Assembly: GCA_964553325.1 (NCBI GenBank)
Contig: CAZKKI010000027.1
Location: 12,411-76,410 of the forward strand
Source: BMS3ABIN04 sp964553325
Lineage (GTDB): Bacteria; Bacteroidota; Ignavibacteria; Ignavibacteriales; Melioribacteraceae
Direction of reading: 5' to 3'
DNA: 64,000 bases
Below are positions 56,083-63,302 of this stretch, piece after piece (position 1 is the stretch's first letter; each line of letters begins with the position of its first letter). The notes under the pieces were generated by a model. It had not been told where the DNA came from, searched no databases, and saw only the letters and a list, made by a program, of their open reading frames with translations. A program made the translations under genes and the position numbers.

Positions 56083-57039
56083 TTATTTTTGTTTTTCAAC
56101 GAATGGTTTCAACACACCGTTTTCATCTCTTCTCAACGGCGCAGGTTGTTTCGGTAATGGAGCTCCAGGCACTTCATCTATCGAAACTCCGTATTTCCAA
56201 TCGGGCGGACAAATTGCAATATACCTTGCGTAACCACCGGTACCGCCTTCGGGTTTTGCAAATCCGATTGCTATCAACGCTCCGGCTTCGGGAACTTTAT
56301 CCAGATTGGTTACACCTTCCGCCTGGCAAAAATGATTATGCATCAACCAATATTCTCCTTCCAAAGTTGCGGTTGTATCCGTATCCAAGGGTTCGTGACC
56401 ATGAAATAGTATTTTTCTTTCGTTATGTAAAAATTTAATTGCGTCCAAAGTTATTCCGGGAAAAGGTTTTTTGTTGTATCGTTCAGGTTCGGTTGTCCAC
56501 TTCTTATGCCAATCGGAACGAATCATTACGACGGAACCTTCGGGTATTTTTCCGTGTTTTGCTTCCCAATTCTTAATATCCTCAACCGAGCAATGATATC
56601 CGGGATTACCGGCAACTTTATCCGCTATGTTGATTACCACCAAAGGTCTTACCGCATAAGTCGGAGGAAGATCACTTATCGTTGCGCCGTATTCGTCCCA
56701 ATGTGCGGGCGGGTCCAACTGTGTACCGTATTGATCCGTTGGCAAGAAATACGAAGTTGCAATAAACCCGTGTTGTTTGTAGGTGTAAACATCACCTTTT
56801 TTTACGTAACCCGGAATATCGGCGCCGGCTTTTGTAGGCATAAATTTAGCATGTCCAAATCCAGGCCAAACGGGGATAGTCGGATTAAAAGCAAATGTTA
56901 AATCAACATATTTTGCTTTTGTTAATGTGTTCTCGTAAAATTCCCACAAACCGGATTCGTCTTCGTCTTCATGCAAAGCGAATCCTATTATCAAAGCAAG
57001 AACTACAAGAACACTTAAAATTCGCCACAAGTTTTTCAT
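56083..57039 (-). CDS. Cyclase-family (kynurenine formamidase/isatin hydrolase-like) protein
   Basis: A 318-residue protein with an N-terminal hydrophobic segment (about 4-22) that is a signal or anchor, so it acts in the envelope. The family's metal motif HxGTHxDxPxH appears as Q103-Y-G-T-Q107-L-D109-P-P-A-H113, with Gln in place of the first two His. The second family element MHNHFCQAEGVTNL and the phosphate-like loop GGTGGYARYI are present. Classical members hydrolyse N-formylkynurenine or isatin with Mn or Zn. With only part of the metal set, the chemistry may differ. It leads the operon with the barrel protein. Confidence 0.8.
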   Translation of the reverse strand: MKNLWRILSVLVVLALIIGFALHEDEDESGLWEFYENTLTKAKYVDLTFAFNPTIPVWPGFGHAKFMPTKAGADIPGYVKKGDVYTYKQHGFIATSYFLPTDQYGTQLDPPAHWDEYGATISDLPPTYAVRPLVVINIADKVAGNPGYHCSVEDIKNWEAKHGKIPEGSVVMIRSDWHKKWTTEPERYNKKPFPGITLDAIKFLHNERKILFHGHEPLDTDTTATLEGEYWLMHNHFCQAEGVTNLDKVPEAGALIAIGFAKPEGGTGGYARYIAICPPDWKYGVSIDEVPGAPLPKQPAPLRRDENGVLKPFVEKQK

Positions 57040-57222
57040 TTCTGTCTCCTCCTTTTTGTGTGTTAATAAATATTGATTAAATTACGCTTTGTTCACCACC
57101 TCCTGTTTATCTTTTGGTTATTGATTAAATACGAAAAGCAAAAATTACCGGACGGTATTTTTTAGTTAACGGGTGTACAGCGTATCCGTTCACTAAAATG
57201 CAAAGCGGGACTACCTCAGCAG

Positions 57223-57245
57223 AAAAAATTTCAAAGAAATTTTTT
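57223..57245. other. Perfect 10-bp inverted repeat hairpin
   Basis: AAAAAATTTC (57223-57232), three-base loop AAA, GAAATTTTTT (57236-57245). All arm bases pair. It could be an operator, a small-RNA or terminator element; nothing else identifies it. Confidence 0.45.
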
Positions 57246-57553
57246 AAAGCGCAGAAAGCAAAAAGAAAATTTTTCGTGATTCTAAAGAAAATATTAAACA
57301 GGAATGAAAGGTTGGATTTGTTTTTCGAATGGACGTAATGACCCCTTCTTTTGCTCCTTCCCTTTTTCGAAAAAATTACTGCCATTTTAATCTATATGAA
57401 ATTTAATTCAATCCTTGCTCAAACCAATTGTGAACGGCAGATTGAAAATTCCATAAAGACGGCAATTAAACGGGAATAAAGAACAGATGCATTACCTTAT
57501 AAAATTTACAATTTTATACACGAATTACAAAACAAAAGTTGCAATACGGAGAA

Positions 57554-57580
57554 GGTCCGGTTTTAAATTTTTACCGGACC
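57554..57580 (-). terminator. Hairpin after the Lrp operon
   Basis: Stem GGTCCGGT/ACCGGACC (57554-57561 with 57573-57580), 11-base loop, just after the stop of the aldehyde dehydrogenase gene on the minus strand. There is no T tract, so it might be a processing or Rho-linked structure. Confidence 0.5.
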
Positions 57581-57588
57581 CTAAAAGT

Positions 57589-59001
57589 TCATAAATTGAA
57601 GCATACCACTTTAGGCTCGGTCATTTCTTCGAGCGCATAACGTATACCTTCTCTTCCCAATCCGCTTTTCTTAACACCGCCGAACGGCATTAAATCAACG
57701 CGGTAATCGGTCGAGTCGTTTATCATTATTCCGCCAACATCCATGTTTTTTATTGCATAGAACGCATTATTCAAATCATTTGTAAAAATCGCTCCGTGTA
57801 ATCCGTAATCGACGGCATTAGATTTTTCCACCGCTTCTTCGAGCGAATCGACTTTGTACAGAGAAACAACAGGACCGAAAATCTCCTGGCAATCGATTTT
57901 TGCTTCGGAAGATACGTTTTCCAAAACCGTGGGTTGTACAAGAGTTCCCTCTCGCGTGCCACCGGTAAGAACATTTGCGCCTTTTTCCTTTGCATCGTTA
58001 ATCCAGTCGATAACACGGATTGCTTCCTTTTCGGTAATCATCGGACCCATGTCAGTATCTTCGTCAAGTTGATATCCGGTTTTATATTTTTTCGTTCGCT
58101 CAACAAATTTATCGCGGAAAGTTTCGTAAATTCCTTTTTGAATATAAATCCTTTGCACACCGATACAATTCTGACCTACAGCCCAAAAGGCTCCGGATAC
58201 ACACGACTCAACCGCATCGTCGATATTGCAATCGTCTAAAACGATTACTGGGGAATTAGAACCGAGTTCCATCCCGATTTTCTTCAAACCGGCTTTGTTT
58301 GCAATTTCTTTTCCCGCGTCAACTCCGCCGGTAAAAGATATCATGCGTACTCTGTCATCGGTAACCAAGGCGTCACCTATTTCGCTACCGTATCCCGTTA
58401 CTATAGATAAAATTTCCGGAGGAAGTCCGGCGTCCAACAAACACTCACCAAGCTTCAATGCCGAGAGCGGAGTAACCGTAGCCGGTTTCAGTACAATCGA
58501 ATTTCCCCCGGCAATTGCGGGTCCGAGTTTATGGGCAACAAGATTAAGCGGATCGTTGAAAGGAGTAATTGCACCGATAATACCGATGGGAAATCTGTAA
58601 TAATACCCAACTCTGTTTTCCGAACCTTCCGCACTATCGAAAGGAATTGTTTCGCCGTTAATTCTTCTGGCTTCTTCCGCCGAAATTGTTATAGTGTTGA
58701 TTGCACGACCCACTTCTTTCCTTGCTTCACGAATAGTTTTCGAACCTTCCGTGGCAATGGTTTTTGCAAGATCTTCAAACCTTTCTTGCATTAACTCGGC
58801 AGTTTTTTTTAGGATAGAAATTCTTTTGTGAACGGGAAGATTTTTATTAATCTCGTAACCTTTAACGGCAATATCGATGGCTTTTTTAACGTCTTCGGCC
58901 GTACCGCGCGGAACGGTATCGACCAAGCTATTGTCGTACGGATTACGTACGTCGATTGTTTCTTCTTTATCGACCCACTGTCCACCGATTATCATTTTCA
59001 T
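57589..59001 (-). CDS. Aldehyde dehydrogenase, ALDH superfamily
   Basis: A 470-residue NAD(P)-dependent dehydrogenase. General base E245 in KIGMELGSNSP and nucleophile C279 in AVGQNCIGVQR are present. The layout resembles lactaldehyde or non-phosphorylating glyceraldehyde-type enzymes of prokaryotes. It is six bases after homoserine dehydrogenase, within the same operon as an Lrp regulator and a PLP enzyme; whether it handles an aldehyde linked to that pathway is unknown. Confidence 0.85.
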   Translation of the reverse strand: MKMIIGGQWVDKEETIDVRNPYDNSLVDTVPRGTAEDVKKAIDIAVKGYEINKNLPVHKRISILKKTAELMQERFEDLAKTIATEGSKTIREARKEVGRAINTITISAEEARRINGETIPFDSAEGSENRVGYYYRFPIGIIGAITPFNDPLNLVAHKLGPAIAGGNSIVLKPATVTPLSALKLGECLLDAGLPPEILSIVTGYGSEIGDALVTDDRVRMISFTGGVDAGKEIANKAGLKKIGMELGSNSPVIVLDDCNIDDAVESCVSGAFWAVGQNCIGVQRIYIQKGIYETFRDKFVERTKKYKTGYQLDEDTDMGPMITEKEAIRVIDWINDAKEKGANVLTGGTREGTLVQPTVLENVSSEAKIDCQEIFGPVVSLYKVDSLEEAVEKSNAVDYGLHGAIFTNDLNNAFYAIKNMDVGGIMINDSTDYRVDLMPFGGVKKSGLGREGIRYALEEMTEPKVVCFNL

Positions 59002-59007
59002 GGTTTT

Positions 59008-60057
59008 TTACTCCTTATAAAATCTGTTAATTTCCAAAATATCGGTTAAAATCGAATAACCCGTTTCAATTTTGCCTGCACCGGCGCCGGTAACGGTAAC
59101 ATCACCGAGTAAATCGGTCGAAAATGTTATTGCGTTCACCGCTCCGTTAACGCCGGCAAGCGGATGCGATGTTTCCACTTTCATAGGTTGAACCGATGCA
59201 ACAACTTTTCCGTTTTCCCTTTTGATTTCACCGATCAATTTCCATTTTTTGTTTTCCGATTTTGCTTGTTCAATATCATCTAAAGTTATCCGGGTAATTC
59301 CTTGACAAGGAATATCCGACGGCGTAAGGTTTTCGTTCATCAAAACGTTAGCAAGAATCGTAACTTTTGCCAAAGCGTCGAAGCCTTCAACGTCGGCGGT
59401 CGGATCCGCTTCTGCATAGCCTAATTCCTGCGCTTTCTTCAACGCATCTTCATAACTCATACCTTCTTCCATTTTGGTAAGAATGTAATTTGTGGTTCCA
59501 TTTAAAATACCCCGTATCGCACTTATTTCGTTTCCCGCCAATTCGTTTCTTGCCAGATTGATAACCGGAGTACCGGACATTACCGTTCCTTCAATCATAA
59601 ATTTAACGTTGTTTTTCTCGGCCAGCTTTTGCAACTCACTGTAATAAAGAGCCGCCGGACCTTTGTTCGACGTAACCACGTGTTTTCCTGCACTTAATGC
59701 CGCCCGGCAATGATCGGTTGCGGGCTGACCGGTTTTAATATCGGTGTAAGAAAGTTCGCATACAATATCGGCGTTTGTTTCCTTTGCGGTTTTAAGTGCA
59801 TCCCAACCGGTAAAAATATTGTCGTTTTCTCCGGTCGAATATTCGCTAAGCGATTTGCCCTCTTTTACAAGTTCCAATAACCGTTCGGCTTTCAGGCCCG
59901 CAGGACAATAGACGGATCCTTTCAACATATCCGACACCGCAACGATTTCCCATTCGAAACCGTAATTTTTTTCCAACGAATCTTTTTTGTTAATCAAAAT
60001 CTCGCAAAGCCCTTGTCCGACGGTTCCGAATCCGATTAACGCAAGTTTAAATTTCAT
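59008..60057 (-). CDS. hom: Homoserine dehydrogenase
   Basis: The start is the ATG at 60057, with AAGGA upstream; an upstream frame start (60087) overlaps the previous gene. The 349-residue enzyme has the NAD loop LIGFGTVGQGL and the family signature GILNGTTNYILTKMEEG. It has no ACT domain, as in short forms. It reduces aspartate semialdehyde to homoserine, precursor of methionine and threonine. It follows a transsulfuration-type PLP enzyme. Confidence 0.92.
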   Translation of the reverse strand: MKFKLALIGFGTVGQGLCEILINKKDSLEKNYGFEWEIVAVSDMLKGSVYCPAGLKAERLLELVKEGKSLSEYSTGENDNIFTGWDALKTAKETNADIVCELSYTDIKTGQPATDHCRAALSAGKHVVTSNKGPAALYYSELQKLAEKNNVKFMIEGTVMSGTPVINLARNELAGNEISAIRGILNGTTNYILTKMEEGMSYEDALKKAQELGYAEADPTADVEGFDALAKVTILANVLMNENLTPSDIPCQGITRITLDDIEQAKSENKKWKLIGEIKRENGKVVASVQPMKVETSHPLAGVNGAVNAITFSTDLLGDVTVTGAGAGKIETGYSILTDILEINRFYKE

Positions 60058-60076
60058 AATTAAATTCCTTAATTTT

Positions 60077-61474
60077 TTAAATAACATTTAATGCTTGTTC
60101 AAGATCGGCGATAATATCGTCGGCATTTTCTACCCCGCATGCAATTCTGCACGTCGATGGTTTTATGGACGCCAAAGCTCTTCCTTCTTCGCCTTGCTGT
60201 TGATGGGTTGAAATCGCGTTTAACGTTGCGACGGTTTTAACGCGTCCCAAATCGGTTGCGCGCCAAATCATTTTCAATGCGTCGTAAAATTTTCTTGTGT
60301 TTTTGGATTCGCCCGGTGCATCCTCTTTAATTTCGGCGGCAAGCATGTAGCCGTACATATTTTTATCGCTATCGACAAGTTTCATATATTTCTTTGCCAA
60401 ATCGTGAGCCGCATAACTTTCCAAACCGGGATAATGAACCGATTCCACTTTCGGATGTGATTCCAAAAAACGGGCTACCTTCATTGCGTTATCGCTCATT
60501 TGTTCAATCCGCATGCGTAACGTTCGCATGTCGTTCAACGTTAAAATTGCCGACATCGGGCTGATGCTCGGACCGTTATCGCGATAAGGCCAAAGTTTCG
60601 CCCATGTTGCAAAGTCCTCTTTCATTTCCTCTGTTCCGATTTTGCTCACAATATTTTTTTTCGCTATCATTAATCCGATAATCGATGTGCCGCTTCCGCT
60701 TATTACTTTCGATGCCGAGTGCACTACAATATCGGCACCAAGCAACAAGGGCCGGGTTAATGCAGGGGAGGCGCAAGTGGAATCGACGATTAACGGAATT
60801 TCATAATCGTGCGCCAATTCGGAAACCGCGGTTATATCGAAAATATCAACCGAAGGATTGGAAGGAAACTCTCCGTACAAAAACCTTGTGTTTTCATCTG
60901 TTTTGCTCTTCCATTCGTTCAAATCGAGTGGATTTTTTATCCACCGCACTTCTATTCCCTGTTCCTGCCAGCGCCTTACCCAAAATTGCTGGAACGAACC
61001 GCCGTAAACTTTGGCGCTTGCAACAAAATTCGGTTTGGGGAATCTTTCGTCTTTTACCAGAAACGAATCGGTTGCCGTTCTAATTGCGCTCATTCCGCTG
61101 GAAGTTGCCAAAGCCGATGCTTCCATATCCGAACCGTAAGTTTCCAACAATGCCGCCGTTTCTTCGAGGAAAAACGTGGAGGGGTTTGCTATTCTGCTGT
61201 AACACCACGTTGGCATTTCATAAGCAAGACCGGCTTCCATTTCATAACTGTTTTCGTAGGCTTGTGCCGGACTCAAATAAACGGGTTCCATTATGGAACC
61301 GTTGTTTAGCTTCAAAGCTTGGTTCAAATCGTAAATTCCATGAGTGGCAACAGTATCGAATTTCCATTGTTTCGCCCGCAAAATTCTTCTTTGCCGGTCA
61401 CGAATCATTTCTTTGCCCTTTGCCACCCAATAATTGAAATCCTTTTCGGTGACGGCCGTTATTTCTTTTTCCAT
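60077..61474 (-). CDS. Transsulfuration-type PLP enzyme (Cys/Met metabolism family)
   Basis: The ATG at 61474 with GGAG upstream gives 465 residues; an in-frame ATG 12 bases earlier is possible. The PLP lysine is in VVHSASKVISGSGT, with SSGMSAIRTA and STCASPALTRPLL as further family sites. Members form cystathionine or homocysteine from acetyl/succinyl-homoserine, or act as gamma-lyases. Its place next to hom supports homocysteine synthesis, but the sequence does not fix the reaction. The N-terminus is longer than in typical members. Confidence 0.85.
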   Translation of the reverse strand: MEKEITAVTEKDFNYWVAKGKEMIRDRQRRILRAKQWKFDTVATHGIYDLNQALKLNNGSIMEPVYLSPAQAYENSYEMEAGLAYEMPTWCYSRIANPSTFFLEETAALLETYGSDMEASALATSSGMSAIRTATDSFLVKDERFPKPNFVASAKVYGGSFQQFWVRRWQEQGIEVRWIKNPLDLNEWKSKTDENTRFLYGEFPSNPSVDIFDITAVSELAHDYEIPLIVDSTCASPALTRPLLLGADIVVHSASKVISGSGTSIIGLMIAKKNIVSKIGTEEMKEDFATWAKLWPYRDNGPSISPMSAILTLNDMRTLRMRIEQMSDNAMKVARFLESHPKVESVHYPGLESYAAHDLAKKYMKLVDSDKNMYGYMLAAEIKEDAPGESKNTRKFYDALKMIWRATDLGRVKTVATLNAISTHQQQGEEGRALASIKPSTCRIACGVENADDIIADLEQALNVI

Positions 61475-61501
61475 TATTAACTCCATTTAATTATTAAAAT
61501 T

Positions 61502-61981
61502 TTAATCTTCGCATATTTTGGAAAGCGGAATTTTAGTGTTGTATTTTACCGTTGACATAACAAAAGACGTTCTGATTTTACCGATGTTTTCGAGAGAAAT
61601 TAATTTTTGTAAAAGAAACTTTTCATAGCACTGCATATTTTCCACAATTACTTTTAGAATAAAATCGTCTTCTCCCGCAATATGGTAACACTCCAACACC
61701 TCGGGCAGTTTTTCTATTTCCTTCCAAAACTTTTTTACGGATTTTGCCGAGTGCCCGCTCATTGAAATGGAAACGAATGCTATTGTTTCCTTACCGATTT
61801 TTTCGGGATTAAGAATGGCAACTTTTTTCCTAATTACTCCGCTCTTTTCCAATTTTTTTACGCGCTCGAACACAGCGGCGGGAGACAAATTCAATTTTTC
61901 CGCCAGTTCGGCATTTGTAATCGAACTGTCTTCTTGCAACAGATCCAAAATTTTTCTGTTTATCTGGTCGAATTTTCTCAT
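61502..61981 (-). CDS. Lrp/AsnC family transcriptional regulator
   Basis: A 159-residue regulator with an N-terminal HTH (AELAEKLNLSPAAVFERVKKLEKSGVI) and a C-terminal RAM ligand domain (AFVSISMSG and YHIAGEDDFILKVIV). It is the first gene of an operon with the PLP enzyme, hom and the aldehyde dehydrogenase. An amino acid, for instance methionine or leucine, is the probable ligand. Its start has no clear ribosome site; a repeat lies just upstream at 61984. Confidence 0.92.
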   Translation of the reverse strand: MRKFDQINRKILDLLQEDSSITNAELAEKLNLSPAAVFERVKKLEKSGVIRKKVAILNPEKIGKETIAFVSISMSGHSAKSVKKFWKEIEKLPEVLECYHIAGEDDFILKVIVENMQCYEKFLLQKLISLENIGKIRTSFVMSTVKYNTKIPLSKICED

Positions 61982-61983
61982 AT

Positions 61984-62003
61984 CAATATATTTATTTTGA
62001 AAT
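61984..62003. repeat. Direct repeat copy 1 upstream of the Lrp gene
   Basis: A 20-base sequence starting CAATATATTTATT that matches copy 2 at 62077 in 18 of 20 positions, same orientation. It lies just upstream of the Lrp start and may be a binding site of Lrp itself. Confidence 0.5.
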
Positions 62004-62076
62004 TATTTCGATTTGCCAAAAAATATATGGAAATCATTTAATTTTGTCAAATATTTTTAATCGGATATCGAATCCA

Positions 62077-62096
62077 CAATATATTTATTCGGAAAT
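62077..62096. repeat. Direct repeat copy 2, divergent region of Lrp and lipoprotein genes
   Basis: It matches copy 1 in 18 of 20 positions, with 93 bases from one start to the other. A third partial copy (AATATATGGAAATCA) occurs near 62022-62036. The set lies between two divergent genes. Confidence 0.45.
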
Positions 62097-62183
62097 CAAA
62101 CCATTTCCTAAAAAATTAATAATGGGGATTTTTTTTGCATGATTTATGTATTTTTACTTTTCAAAGAAAACAACGAGGAAAAT

Positions 62184-62798
62184 ATGAAATTAAAACTGTC
62201 AATTCTCGCCGCATTTACAATTCTTTTTATTTCTTGCGGCGGAGGAAATATACCGGTTGAAAAAAAAGTTACATATAATTTAATCAGGCCCTCGGCCGGA
62301 ATTTACGAAGTTTACAAAAAGAACGTCGAAGAAAAAGAAACACGCGGAAGTTTTTTCGAAAAAAACATTTTCGACGGCAATCATCTTGTAAAAATAGAAC
62401 GTTACGACAAAAGCGGCAAATTAACCGACGAACTTTTTATTCCCGCGATTACAACGTTCGAATACGATCAATCGGGAAAAGTAAAATATGTTAAATACTT
62501 CGACAAAGCGGGTAAACCGGCAGAAACACCAAAATTCAATTATTCCGTGATAGAATACGTTTACGATTCCGCAGGAAGGGTAATTCTTGAAATTTACCGC
62601 GATAAAAACTTTGAGCTTTTGAGCGTTCCGTACAATAAAGACGGCGGAATTGCCGATATTAATTTTATTGCGCCCGTTCTGGCATATCTTTATAACGACA
62701 CAGAATTAACGATAAAAGCTTTTGATAAAAATTTCAATTTGATTAAAGAATCAAAAGGCAAAAAACCTTGCGTGCCTTTTATCGATTGCGGCGAGTAA
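62184..62798 (+). CDS. Lipoprotein of unknown function with YD-like repeats
   Basis: The ATG at 62184, preceded by GAGGAAAAT, gives a 204-residue lipoprotein (lipobox FISC, C18). Short repeats of the type KIERYDKSGKLTDE, FEYDQSGKVKYVKYFDKAGK and YVYDSAGRVILEIYRDK resemble YD/Rhs or MORN-like beta repeats. Function unknown. The gene is divergent from the Lrp operon. Confidence 0.75.
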   Translation: MKLKLSILAAFTILFISCGGGNIPVEKKVTYNLIRPSAGIYEVYKKNVEEKETRGSFFEKNIFDGNHLVKIERYDKSGKLTDELFIPAITTFEYDQSGKVKYVKYFDKAGKPAETPKFNYSVIEYVYDSAGRVILEIYRDKNFELLSVPYNKDGGIADINFIAPVLAYLYNDTELTIKAFDKNFNLIKESKGKKPCVPFIDCGE

Positions 62799-63157
62799 CG
62801 GTCGGGAACCAAACCTCTGTGTTGTAATATTTAACATTAAACATCATAAGTTAAACACAATCAAGTTGAAAAATACATGTTTTATTTTGAGATTCGACAA
62901 ATGATAATATTCGCATTTTGAGTCGGAATTTTTCATAAAATTTTTTGTTTAAAGTAATTTCTAAAAACCTTTCCGTAACTTTTTTCGATTCAGTTTTTTA
63001 CACCGCCCCGAAACCTTGTAACTCTTTTACTAACAACATCTTATAAGAATTTTTGTTGAAATGTTTTTAAATATTTCTTTTATTAATATGAAAATTTATC
63101 CGGTCGGTTTTCCCGTTTATTATTCTTCGGTACGATTCCTGTTCTTTTCCCGTAAAA

Positions 63158-63171
63158 GTGATTTAAATCAC
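63158..63171. promoter_or_regulatory. CRP/FNR-type palindrome 1
   Basis: A perfect 14-base palindrome GTGATTTAAATCAC. It reads as GTGA-N6-TCAC, the CRP half-site pattern, and also as TGAT-N4-ATCA, close to FNR. It is centred 138 bases before the start of the secreted gene. Confidence 0.5.
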
Positions 63172-63218
63172 ACGATTATCGGCAGCGGAGTGTTAAATTG
63201 AGCCGGTTATAATAAAAA

Positions 63219-63234
63219 TGTGGTTTACATCACA
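63219..63234. promoter_or_regulatory. CRP/FNR-type palindrome 2
   Basis: TGTGG-TTTACA-TCACA (16 bases), one mismatch from TGTGA-N6-TCACA. It is centred 62 bases from palindrome 1, about six helical turns, and 76 bases before the start codon. Confidence 0.5.
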
Positions 63235-63302
63235 TTTTTCATCCTGAAATTGAAAACGGTTGGTTACAAATAAATTATTTTCAATTAAAACTTGGAGGTT
63301 GG

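Larger units (their letters stand above)
57040..57588. other. 549-base intergenic region, no convincing gene
   Basis: This gap lies upstream of the cyclase operon and downstream of the Lrp operon. It contains the hairpin annotated at 57223 and the one at 57554, and a strong AGGAGG-like sequence near 57100 (minus) without a sensible start. An 86-codon frame on the minus strand (57125-57385) has no ribosome site and low-complexity content. Confidence 0.5.
62799..63302. other. 504-base intergenic region upstream of the secreted gene
   Basis: It has no plausible coding frame. It holds two CRP/FNR-like palindromes at 63158 and 63219 near its right end; the rest is AT-rich DNA without recognised elements. 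Confidence 0.55.

Noticed and set aside
57125..57385. 86-codon frame on the minus strand
   Set aside because: No ribosome site, Phe-rich low-complexity content and no relation to neighbours; treated as non-coding.
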